Source of the DNA: Clostridia bacterium | GTDB lineage: Bacteria; Bacillota; Clostridia; Oscillospirales; CAG-272 | Direction: 5' to 3' | DNA: 15,888 bases | Assembly (NCBI GenBank): GCA_017612495.1 | Contig: JAGAFQ010000005.1 | Location: 1 to 15,888 of the forward strand | Part shown: positions 7,458 to 14,520 of the stretch, one piece after another | How the letters are laid out: each line of letters opens with the position of its first letter | Position numbering within the stretch: the first letter of the stretch is position 1 | The notes under the pieces: generated by a model | The model's database searches: none | Seen by the model: only the letters and a program-made list of their open reading frames with translations | Told to the model about the DNA's origin: nothing | Made by a program: the position numbers and the translations under genes

Positions 7458-8357
7458 ATGAACTGGAAAAAAGTAACGACGTTTTTGATCATCTGTCTTT
7501 TGGCGGTCAACATACTTTTGTTTTTTCTTTTACATTTCCGCACGCTTAAGCGCAACTATATCGACGGCGAAACGCAAAAAAATGCGGTCGATATTTTTGA
7601 GCGGCGCGGGCTCATCATCGACCGCGAGATCTTTTCGGGCAAAAATCCGACCTTTGAGATGTTCGGCGGAGTTTACGATGCCGATGCGCAAATAAAAAAG
7701 ATAGAAAAGATCTTCGGCACAGATGATTTACAAAGTTATAACATCCCGTCAAACGGAAAAGCGAACATTATAAACGACAGTGCCGTATTCAGCTTTTATC
7801 CCGATTTCGTCATTGATTATCAGACAAACGATTTTGCTCACAAGATGCCGAAAGACGATGCGTTTTTCGATAACGGATTTGAAGAATTTGAGGATAAGGC
7901 GCTTCAAAAAGAGGTGTCAAAGCAACTCTCAAAACTCCTTGTCGGCGACGGAGAGGGCAAACTTTCTTATGAATTCGGCAAGAGTTACAGGTCAAAAGAC
8001 GGCATTGCATATATCGAGATATTCCAAACCGCCAACGGCGATCTTATTCAAAATGCGAAACTCACGGTCTGCGTTGAGAATAAAACCGTCAAAGCTTTTG
8101 ACGGCAGGTGGATATGGCTCGACTTTACCGATTCATACAAGGTAAACACTCTTGACAGAATAAACATCCTTTTCTATGCGCAGCCGAATGATAAGAATAT
8201 CGCCAAGCGCGAACTGCTTGCCGAAAAATGCACTTATTGCATCGTTTGGGACGTTTCATCAAACTTCTACATCAAACCCTGCTGGCAGATAGAATTTTCA
8301 GACGGCACGTCTGAAATTTATGATGCCGCGACGGGCGACAGAATGGGATCTGTATAA
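7458..8357 (+). CDS. yycI: YycI-like regulator of the WalK kinase
   Basis: A 299-residue, single-pass membrane protein. MNWKKVTTFLIICLLAVNIL is the characteristic YycI opening, with a helix at about residues 6-27 and the rest outside the cell. There are no catalytic motifs. The C-terminus (WQIEFSDGTSEIYDAATGD) resembles the final strands of the YycI domain, which usually end in an element like this. ATG 7458 is chosen because GGAGGG (7445-7450) lies seven bases upstream; the alternative TTG 7416 lies inside the preceding gene. It is separated by 14 bases from the YycH-like gene and is the last gene of the operon. By analogy with Bacillus it should associate with YycH and the kinase. The usual downstream genes of bacillar wal loci (yycJ-type hydrolase, htrA) do not follow. 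Confidence 0.78.
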   Translation: MNWKKVTTFLIICLLAVNILLFFLLHFRTLKRNYIDGETQKNAVDIFERRGLIIDREIFSGKNPTFEMFGGVYDADAQIKKIEKIFGTDDLQSYNIPSNGKANIINDSAVFSFYPDFVIDYQTNDFAHKMPKDDAFFDNGFEEFEDKALQKEVSKQLSKLLVGDGEGKLSYEFGKSYRSKDGIAYIEIFQTANGDLIQNAKLTVCVENKTVKAFDGRWIWLDFTDSYKVNTLDRINILFYAQPNDKNIAKRELLAEKCTYCIVWDVSSNFYIKPCWQIEFSDGTSEIYDAATGDRMGSV

Positions 8358-8401
8358 ATATTAACGAATTGTTAAGAAAAAATGAATTTTTCGAAAATCT
8401 G
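8358..8401 (+). other. AT-rich gap after the YycI-like gene, no strong terminator
   Basis: A small inverted repeat TTAAC-GAATT-GTTAA (8361-8375) and an imperfect A/T stem (about 8376-8392) are present, but there is no GC-rich hairpin with a T run. Read-through from the wal-type operon into murA is therefore possible. Confidence 0.4.
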
Positions 8402-8430
8402 TTCACATATTACTAATTATATGATATACT
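8402..8430 (+). promoter_or_regulatory. Sigma-A-type promoter of murA
   Basis: TTCACA (8402-8407) and TATACT (8425-8430) are separated by 17 bases. Each differs from consensus by one base. Transcription should start near 8437, about 40 nt before the GTG start at 8476. Confidence 0.7.
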
Positions 8431-8475
8431 TACTTTCAGTGTTTGTTGAAGTATTTCATCTCGGAGGGTGATTCG

Positions 8476-9768
8476 GTGGAAAAAATAGTTATAACCGGCG
8501 GCAAACCGTTACATGGAGCGATTGAGATCAGCGGTATGAAGAACTCTGCGGTCGCAGTGATACTCGCTACCGTTTTGATTGAAGATATATGTGTTATTGA
8601 AAACGTACCGGATATCAGCGATGTTAAGATCTGTTTTGACATTTTGACGTCTATGGGCATAAAAGTCCGTCTTATCAGTGCCAACACCTATGAAATAGAC
8701 AGTCGTGTGGCAACGGGCGGAAAGTCGCCTTATGATCTTGTCAGAAAGATGCGCGCATCATACTATCTTATCGGTGCCGAACTCGGACGTTTCGGCAAAG
8801 CCCATGTAGGTTTACCCGGCGGATGCGATTTCGGTGTAAGACCGATCGATCAGCATATAAAGGGCTTTGAAGCGCTCGGTGCTACCGTTACGGTAGAGGG
8901 CGGATATGTCGATGCCAAGACTGACGGCGGCGTTTTAGGCGGACACGTCTATTTTGACGGTGTTACTGTCGGCGGAACGATGAATGTCATTATGGCGGCA
9001 GTTCGCGCCGAGGGGCAGACTGTCATCGAGAATGCCGCCAGAGAGCCGCATATCGTTGACCTTGCCAACTTTTTGAATGCCTGCGGCGCTCAGATAAGCG
9101 GCGCCGGTACGGACGTTATCAAAATAACGGGTGTCAAAAATCTTCACGGTTGCACACACGCGATCATTCCCGATATGATCGAAGCGGGAACGTTTATGAT
9201 CGCCGCGGCGGCTACAAAGGGCGCTTTGCACATCACGAACGTAATACCCAAGCACCTTGAATCCGTCACCGCAAAGCTTACCGAAATGGGCGTATGCGTT
9301 GAAGAAGAGGACGATGCCGTATTCGTTTCAAATTGCAGTGACACCCTTTCAAAAATCAATGTCAAAACACAGCCGTATCCCGGTTTCCCCACAGACCTAA
9401 ATCCCCAGATGTGCGTGCTTTTGTGCCTGTCTGACGGTGATTGCTGTCTGACCGAGGGCGTTTGGGATAACCGTTTCAGATACGTTGAGGAGCTCAAGCG
9501 TATGGGCGCCTCCATCAGTGTCGACGGCAAGACCGCCGTTGTCGAGGGCAATACCTTGTTCAGCCCCGCAAGAGTCAGAGCGGTCGATCTGCGCGCAGGC
9601 GCCGCCATGATCCTGGCTGCGCTTGTTGCCGACGGAACGACTGAGATCGAAGACGTTCACCACATCCAAAGAGGCTATGACAATATCGTCGAAAAGCTTC
9701 GTCTTTGCGGAGCCGATATCCGCCTTTGCGAATATAAAGATATCGTTGACACATCTATGGCGAATTAG
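8476..9768 (+). CDS. murA: UDP-N-acetylglucosamine 1-carboxyvinyltransferase (MurA)
   Basis: A 430-residue cytosolic enzyme that transfers the enolpyruvyl group of phosphoenolpyruvate to UDP-GlcNAc, the first committed step of peptidoglycan synthesis. The length is normal for the family. Recognisable motifs are GAIEISGMKNSAVA (substrate-binding Lys-Asn), the loop LPGGCDFGVRPID with catalytic Cys117, and RAVDLRAGAAMILAAL near the C-terminus. The active-site Cys is retained, so the enzyme has the residue that fosfomycin modifies; some bacteria replace it with Asp. GTG 8476 is chosen because GGAGGG (8463-8468) lies seven bases upstream and the protein then begins MEKIVITGG as usual. It is transcribed from its own promoter and closed by a strong terminator. 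Its position after the WalRK-type operon fits a wall-related neighbourhood. Many Firmicutes have two MurA paralogues; which one this is cannot be told. Confidence 0.96.
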   Translation: MEKIVITGGKPLHGAIEISGMKNSAVAVILATVLIEDICVIENVPDISDVKICFDILTSMGIKVRLISANTYEIDSRVATGGKSPYDLVRKMRASYYLIGAELGRFGKAHVGLPGGCDFGVRPIDQHIKGFEALGATVTVEGGYVDAKTDGGVLGGHVYFDGVTVGGTMNVIMAAVRAEGQTVIENAAREPHIVDLANFLNACGAQISGAGTDVIKITGVKNLHGCTHAIIPDMIEAGTFMIAAAATKGALHITNVIPKHLESVTAKLTEMGVCVEEEDDAVFVSNCSDTLSKINVKTQPYPGFPTDLNPQMCVLLCLSDGDCCLTEGVWDNRFRYVEELKRMGASISVDGKTAVVEGNTLFSPARVRAVDLRAGAAMILAALVADGTTEIEDVHHIQRGYDNIVEKLRLCGADIRLCEYKDIVDTSMAN

Positions 9769-9772
9769 TAGT

Positions 9773-9815
9773 AAAAATCATGAGAAAACCGCATGTTTTC
9801 TCATGATTTTTGTTA
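9773..9815 (+). terminator. Intrinsic terminator of murA
   Basis: A perfect 17-bp inverted repeat: AAAAATCATGAGAAAAC (9773-9789) and GTTTTCTCATGATTTTT (9795-9811) around the loop CGCAT. It starts five bases after the murA stop. The A tract on the left and T tract on the right would allow function on either strand. Confidence 0.92.
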
Positions 9816-9845
9816 TTTTGGACGAATGTTCTTTTTCCATTTCGG

Positions 9846-9874
9846 TTGACATTTCAAAATAATGATAGTAAAAT
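9846..9874 (+). promoter_or_regulatory. Sigma-A-type promoter of the aldolase-like/PRPP synthetase unit
   Basis: A perfect -35 TTGACA (9846-9851) lies 17 bases from TAAAAT (9869-9874). TATACT (9875-9880) immediately after is an alternative -10 but would need a 23-base spacer. Transcription should start around 9881, with a leader of about 50 nt. Confidence 0.75.
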
Positions 9875-9928
9875 TATACTATAAGAAACCGTGCCAAAAC
9901 ACAGACCGTTTCTATAGAGGTGTTTGTT

Positions 9929-11116
9929 ATGAGTTTTCCGTCTGCAACGCACGCAAAGCAAGTGGCGCAGATATTGAGAAGAATATATTCGGTCGGCTTT
10001 TGCGATGAATATACCGGCAACGTTTCGATAAAAGATGACGGCGGTAATATTTGGCTTGCAAAGGACAGCGTAAGTTGCAGGGAAATATCCGAAAAGGACG
10101 TCTTCTGCATTAGACCAGGCGACGATTTTTCAAAAGCCGATTTTCCCAAAGAGGCAAAGTGGCTTGAGGGCATATATAAGGTCCGCCCCAACGCAAGCGC
10201 GGTCATCTATGCATATCCGCCCTGCCTTATGAGTTTTTTGAAAGCTAAAAAACTCCCGAGGACAGATCTTTTGCCGAGCACGAAATACAGTTGTCAATCA
10301 GCCGTATTCGTTAAAAAAGACGAAAACGAAACGATATCCGATAAGATAATACATAAAGCACAGCTCCGCCATGACTGCATGCTCATTGAAGACGGCGGAG
10401 TATTGGTGCTCGACGACGATTTGGAGTCTGCATATATGCGCCTTTTCGAGTTTGAGGCTTCGGCAAAGCTCGACAGCGCCGTATCAAAGCTCGGTTCTGC
10501 CGTCATTCAAAGTGAAAAGCATATGACAATGTATATGCTCCGCAACTTTCCAAACCTTGAAGAGTCGCTGACGCTTGTCGATGACGATATGAGCGCAAAG
10601 AGCAGAAAGACTGTCTGCTCATTCACAAAGGAACTTTGCAAAAACGGAATTTTCACTCCGTCAGACGGCACACTTGCCATGCGTACGGGCGATGATGCGT
10701 TCATCATTTCCGCATACGGCAAAAGCCATGCCGATTTTGACGAGGATGATTTTGTCTATATAAAAAACGGTATGCACGAGGCGGCGAAAACGCCCTCTCG
10801 TTCGGCGGAGCTTTGCCGGGCTATCTTTAAAAACAATCGGGATATATCCGCGGTGATAATCGCAAGACCCACGAATTTAGCGGCATATTGCGTCACGCAT
10901 ACGCCTCTTGAATGTAACGGCGTCAAGACAAAGTCGATACCGTTCGGCGCTTCATTTATGCAGCCCGATCTCACTTCGCGCGAGTTTGCCGACAAAACGG
11001 ACGCTTTGATTTTGGAAAACGACAGTGTTATATGCGTCGGTCATGACTTAAAAGACGCCGCAAGCATAATTTCAAAGCTTGAGGCGTGCGCCAAGAACAA
11101 CATAATAAATAAGTAA
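9929..11116 (+). CDS. Tandem class II aldolase/adducin-like protein lacking metal ligands (probable pseudoenzyme)
   Basis: A 395-residue cytosolic protein made of two successive class II aldolase/adducin-type domains (about residues 5-190 and 220-392). Each keeps the fold signatures: a glycine turn (EYTGNVSIKDDGGNIWLA; PSDGTLAMRTGDDAFIISAYG), a helix with a conserved Glu (E75; E294) and a buried strand before a Pro. In active family members such as fuculose-phosphate aldolase, zinc is held by HxH after that strand and a later NHG His. Here these are YAY (94-96) and EDG in domain 1, and IAR (311-313) and END in domain 2. No metal ligand survives in either half, so aldolase or epimerase activity is unlikely and a regulatory or scaffold role is inferred. 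ATG 9929 has AGAGGTG just upstream. It is followed after 40 bases by the PRPP synthetase, with which it is probably co-transcribed. Confidence 0.72.
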   Translation: MSFPSATHAKQVAQILRRIYSVGFCDEYTGNVSIKDDGGNIWLAKDSVSCREISEKDVFCIRPGDDFSKADFPKEAKWLEGIYKVRPNASAVIYAYPPCLMSFLKAKKLPRTDLLPSTKYSCQSAVFVKKDENETISDKIIHKAQLRHDCMLIEDGGVLVLDDDLESAYMRLFEFEASAKLDSAVSKLGSAVIQSEKHMTMYMLRNFPNLEESLTLVDDDMSAKSRKTVCSFTKELCKNGIFTPSDGTLAMRTGDDAFIISAYGKSHADFDEDDFVYIKNGMHEAAKTPSRSAELCRAIFKNNRDISAVIIARPTNLAAYCVTHTPLECNGVKTKSIPFGASFMQPDLTSREFADKTDALILENDSVICVGHDLKDAASIISKLEACAKNNIINK

Positions 11117-11156
11117 TACAGCCGTCAGCGGCTTTATATAAAAAACGGAGGTCCTT

Positions 11157-12281
11157 ATGAGTACTGCATATTTTGGAGAATTGTGTGTTATCGGAATGAA
11201 AGGCTGCGAAGATTTTGTCAACCAGGTCGACTTTTATCTGCGCAGAGAAAGGCAGACCGAACAGTCGTTTTTATCGAAAGTCGATTGTCCGCGTTTCGGA
11301 ACGGGTGAGGGCAAGGGCGTTATCCACGACTCGATGCGCGGCAAGGACGTTTTCATCGTCTGCGACGTTTTCAACTACGGCGTTACATATACTATGTACG
11401 GTCAGACGGTCCCTATGAGCCCCGATGACCATTTTGCCGATTTGAAGAGAGTTATAGGCGCTATTGCCGGCAAAGCCCGCAGGATCACCGTTATCACTCC
11501 AATGCTTTATGAAGGACGACAGCACCGCCGTTCAAGCCGCGAATCGCTTGACTGCGCTTGGTCGCTCCAGGAACTTATCGCGATGGGCGTTACGAACATC
11601 ATCACATTCGATGCCCATGACGCAAGAGTTCAGAATGCCATTCCGCTCCACGGCTTTGACAGCATCCGCACGACCTATCAGATGATAAAAGCGATCACAA
11701 GGACCGTTCCCGATATTGAACTTGACCGTGACCACACGATGATAATTTCTCCCGACGAGGGTGCCATGGACCGTTGTATGTACTATTCTTCGGTTTTGGG
11801 ACTCGACATCGGTATGTTCTATAAGAGACGCGATTATACCGTTGTTGTGAACGGACGCAATCCCATCGTCGCTCATGAATATCTCGGCAACGACGTCAGC
11901 GGCAAGGACGTTATCGTCGTTGACGATATGATCTCCTCCGGCGATTCCGTTATCGATATCGCATATCAGCTCAAAGAAAAGGGCGCAAAGAGAATATTCG
12001 TGTTCTCAGCGTTCGGACTCTTCTGCAACGGACTTTCCGTTTTCGACAATGCGTTTGAAAAAGGACTTATCTCCAAAGTATTCACCACAAACCTCATTTA
12101 CCGTTCACCCGAGCTTTTGGGCAGAGAGTGGTATAAAGAGGTCAATATGTGCAAATACGTTGCATATCTTATCGAAACCATCAACAGAGACGTTACGATA
12201 AGCGAACTTCTCGATCCCGTCGGCAGGATCCATAAACTTATGGATAAGATCGCCGAAGAGAAGAAAAACAATTCAAAATGA
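11157..12281 (+). CDS. prs: Divergent ribose-phosphate pyrophosphokinase (PRPP synthetase)
   Basis: A 374-residue cytosolic enzyme expected to make phosphoribosyl pyrophosphate from ribose 5-phosphate and ATP, feeding nucleotide, His and Trp synthesis. The PRPP-binding loop is clear (VIVVDDMISSGDSVID, about residues 252-267). Other family landmarks are SMRGKDVFIV (59-68), FDAHDARVQN (151-160, equivalent to the MDLHA block), SPDEGAMDRC (199-208, for SPDxGG) and a KRR (223-225). It is about 55 residues longer than the usual 315-residue enzyme. The catalytic loop, normally YxYARQDRK, reads MLYEGRQHRRSSRES. The FSDGE block reads FGTGEGKGV. It therefore belongs to a divergent branch, though the nucleotide and PRPP sites look intact. 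ATG 11157 has CGGAGG (11146-11151) five bases upstream. It is preceded by the aldolase-like gene and closed by a strong terminator. Confidence 0.88.
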   Translation: MSTAYFGELCVIGMKGCEDFVNQVDFYLRRERQTEQSFLSKVDCPRFGTGEGKGVIHDSMRGKDVFIVCDVFNYGVTYTMYGQTVPMSPDDHFADLKRVIGAIAGKARRITVITPMLYEGRQHRRSSRESLDCAWSLQELIAMGVTNIITFDAHDARVQNAIPLHGFDSIRTTYQMIKAITRTVPDIELDRDHTMIISPDEGAMDRCMYYSSVLGLDIGMFYKRRDYTVVVNGRNPIVAHEYLGNDVSGKDVIVVDDMISSGDSVIDIAYQLKEKGAKRIFVFSAFGLFCNGLSVFDNAFEKGLISKVFTTNLIYRSPELLGREWYKEVNMCKYVAYLIETINRDVTISELLDPVGRIHKLMDKIAEEKKNNSK

Positions 12282-12283
12282 TC

Positions 12284-12326
12284 CAATAAAAAAGAAGGAT
12301 GAGTTATCATCCTTCTTTTTTTATTG
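12284..12326. terminator. Terminator shared by the convergent prs and murE ends
   Basis: GAAGGATGA (12294-12302), loop GTTA, and TCATCCTTC (12307-12315) form a perfect 9-bp stem extended by A/T tracts on both sides (CAATAAAAAA to the left, TTTTTTTATTG to the right). The symmetry gives a T run on either strand, so it should stop prs on the plus strand and murE on the minus strand. The murE stop codon (12321-12323) lies inside it. Confidence 0.92.
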
Positions 12327-13799
12327 AATTACCGTCGCTTTTTCTTCGCAGTAATCTTTTATTATCTGTTTTTCCGAAAAGGGGATTTTTTCGCCGTTGA
12401 TTATTTGATAGTTTTCATGGCCTTTTCCGGCAAGCAAGATAAAATCGCCCTGCCTTGCGTTGTCAAGCGCGTATTTTATCGCCTCGCATCGGTCGGGAAT
12501 GGCAATATACGGCGCTCCCGCCTCGTCAAATGCCGCCGCGATATCCGAAATGATTTTCTTCGGGTCTTCACGGTCGGGGTTATCACTTGTCAAAATCGAG
12601 AAGTCGGCGAATTCAGCGGCGACCTTTCCCATCTCAAAGCGGCGCAGTTCTGTGCGTGAGCCGACACTGCCGAACAGACATACTATTCGCTTCGGCTCAT
12701 ACATTCTTAGCGTCATAAGCACGTTTTTGAGGCTCAAAGGGTTGTGAGCATAGTCGATGATGGTTATTATGTTGTCAAGCGATCTTACGACCTCAAAACG
12801 GCCCGGAACGGATGCCGAAGACAGCGTTTTTGCGGCGATATCGGGCGATACGCCGAGCCTTGACGTTATTGCCAGAACGGCAAGGGAATTATATACGCTG
12901 AAAACTCCGGGCGTTGAGCATATAATATCATAACTTTTACTGTTGTATTTGAGGGTGAACGAAATGCCCATTTTGCCGTCTTTGACGATCTTTATGTCGG
13001 AAGCGGTAAGATCCGACGGGGCGTGTATGCCGTAGGTCTGGCAAATACATTTTGCATTTTGGCGCATATCGGGATAATGGTCGTCGTCGGAATTGAAAAT
13101 TCCGAAACGGCACTGTGTAAACAATTTTGCCTTGCAAGCCATATAGTGTTCAAAGCTCGGATGCTCGGCGCCGCCTATATGGTCGGGTGAAAGGTTTGTG
13201 AATACGGCGATATCAAAGGTCAATTTGTAAACTCTGTCCAAAAAGAGCGCTTGTGAAGAAACCTCCAAAATGGCGCACTTCACGTCTGCCGATACCATTT
13301 GCGCAAAAGCCTTGTTAAGCTCATACGCATCCGGCGTGGTATTGAGCGTGGGATAGGTTTTGCCGTCTATCGTGATGCCGTTCGTGCCGATAGTCGCGGT
13401 CTTGATGCCCGCCTCATTCAAAACGGCAGATGCAACGGCGGTAATGCTCGTCTTGCCCTTTGTGCCCGTGATACCGACAAGCTTTAATTTTTCGGCGGGA
13501 TGGCAGAAGAAATTCGCCGACATCACGGCTATTGCCTTGCGCGTGTTTTCTGTTTTGATTATGACGGCATCGTCGGGCAATGAAATATCATGCTCGCAAA
13601 CAAAAACTCTGCATCCGGTGTTATAAGCCGATCTTGCAAAGTCGTGGCCGTCTGCTTTTGCGCCGCAAATGCAGATAAAAACGGTATTTTCAACGGCACG
13701 GCGCGAATCTGTCGTTATATCGCAAATATCTATTTGCGATAGGTCATATTCACATTTTGAGTCGTATTCAAGACTTTCGAGTATTTTGCAAAGTTCCAT
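12321..13799 (-). CDS. murE: MurE-type UDP-MurNAc-L-Ala-D-Glu:diamino acid ligase
   Basis: A 492-residue cytosolic Mur ligase that adds the third amino acid to UDP-MurNAc-L-Ala-D-Glu with ATP. The N-terminal UDP-binding domain covers about residues 1-105 (DSRRAVENTVFICICG). The central ATPase domain covers about 106-335, with the P-loop GTKGKT (112-117), TTPDAYEL, TNLSPDH and a KAKLF region that supplies the usual carbamylated Lys. The C-terminal domain begins near RFE (334-336), with DYAHNP (349-354). Length and order are normal. In meso-DAP enzymes the specificity motif is DNPR; here it is DNPD (406-409) followed by REDP. The Arg that holds the DAP carboxylate is therefore absent, and lysine or another diamino acid is more likely (inference). 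The conserved SSHAL reads SSQAL (181-185). ATG 13799 has AAGGTGA just upstream, nine bases after the racemase stop. It is the last gene of the ligase-racemase-murE operon. Confidence 0.88.
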   Translation of the reverse strand: MELCKILESLEYDSKCEYDLSQIDICDITTDSRRAVENTVFICICGAKADGHDFARSAYNTGCRVFVCEHDISLPDDAVIIKTENTRKAIAVMSANFFCHPAEKLKLVGITGTKGKTSITAVASAVLNEAGIKTATIGTNGITIDGKTYPTLNTTPDAYELNKAFAQMVSADVKCAILEVSSQALFLDRVYKLTFDIAVFTNLSPDHIGGAEHPSFEHYMACKAKLFTQCRFGIFNSDDDHYPDMRQNAKCICQTYGIHAPSDLTASDIKIVKDGKMGISFTLKYNSKSYDIICSTPGVFSVYNSLAVLAITSRLGVSPDIAAKTLSSASVPGRFEVVRSLDNIITIIDYAHNPLSLKNVLMTLRMYEPKRIVCLFGSVGSRTELRRFEMGKVAAEFADFSILTSDNPDREDPKKIISDIAAAFDEAGAPYIAIPDRCEAIKYALDNARQGDFILLAGKGHENYQIINGEKIPFSEKQIIKDYCEEKATVIQ

Positions 13800-13808
13800 C
13801 AGTTCACC

Positions 13809-14510
13809 TTAAATATATTCTTTGCCGCAAGCTTCAATGGCGGCTTTTGCGAGGACCTTCAAAGAGTCGATGTATTTTTCACCCAAGGGGCAGGCTTTGT
13901 CGATCAGCGAAAGCTCGGTGCAGCCGAGAATATTGAAATCGGCTCCTTTTGACAAAAGTGTGTCACCGATCTCCAAAAAGCGCTTCGTATCAACGCTTTT
14001 GCCCGATTTTACAGTCGAATATATCATTTCCATAAGTTCGTTTTGCAATTCGTCTTCCAAAACGATACATTCGATGCCGAACTTCTTGCTGTATTTTTGA
14101 TATGTATTTGTGTGTATCGTGCCGCTCGTCGCCAGAATGCCGAGCTTCTTTGCGCCTTTTTGCGACGCGAAACGCACGGTCTCTTCAATGATGTTGAGTA
14201 TCGGCGCATTTGTTTTTTCTGCAAGCTCGTCATAGAAATAGTGCGCGGTATTGCAGGGAATGACAACGAGGTCGGCTCCGAAATCAATGAGTTTTTTCGT
14301 ATCTCTTATCATATCGAAAATAGGACTTTTATCCGTTTTTCCGAGTATATAGCCCGTGCGGTCGGGAGTTGTGGCGCGGGAGGAGATGACGATATCCATG
14401 TGTTCCTGGTCGCAGCTTGCCTTTGTGTGGGCGGTCAAAAGCTCATAAAAATATGCGCTTGACATGGGACCGAGCCCGCCGAGTACTCCGAGCGTTTTAA
14501 CTTTTGTCAC
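13809..14510 (-). CDS. Aspartate/glutamate racemase (probable aspartate racemase)
   Basis: A 233-residue cytosolic, cofactor-independent racemase of the Asp/Glu racemase superfamily. The start TLGVLGGLGPMSSAYFYELL is the signature of the aspartate racemase/YgeA branch rather than MurI. Both catalytic cysteines are present: Cys86 in IPCNTAHYF and Cys197 in LGCTELSLI, the second in the usual second-half motif. It should therefore interconvert L- and D-aspartate or a related acidic amino acid. Exact substrate cannot be read from sequence; glutamate or another acidic residue is possible. GTG 14510 is the start, with TGAGGTGAT (14523-14515) overlapping the upstream gene's stop. It lies 10 bases after the ATP-grasp ligase and 9 before murE. 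In Enterococcus faecium, an aspartate racemase gene is paired with the D-aspartate ligase that builds the peptidoglycan cross-bridge. That pairing supports D-Asp supply as its role here. Confidence 0.87.
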   Translation of the reverse strand: MTKVKTLGVLGGLGPMSSAYFYELLTAHTKASCDQEHMDIVISSRATTPDRTGYILGKTDKSPIFDMIRDTKKLIDFGADLVVIPCNTAHYFYDELAEKTNAPILNIIEETVRFASQKGAKKLGILATSGTIHTNTYQKYSKKFGIECIVLEDELQNELMEMIYSTVKSGKSVDTKRFLEIGDTLLSKGADFNILGCTELSLIDKACPLGEKYIDSLKVLAKAAIEACGKEYI

Positions 14511-14520
14511 TTATATCACC

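Noticed and set aside
8361..8375. TTAAC-GAATT-GTTAA inverted repeat upstream of murA as an operator or WalR box
   Set aside because: It does not fit the WalR direct-repeat pattern, and such short AT-rich palindromes are common by chance.
11121..11135. GCCG-TCAG-CGGC mini-hairpin between the aldolase-like gene and prs as a terminator
   Set aside because: The stem is only four base pairs and no T run follows; the 40-base gap fits co-transcription.
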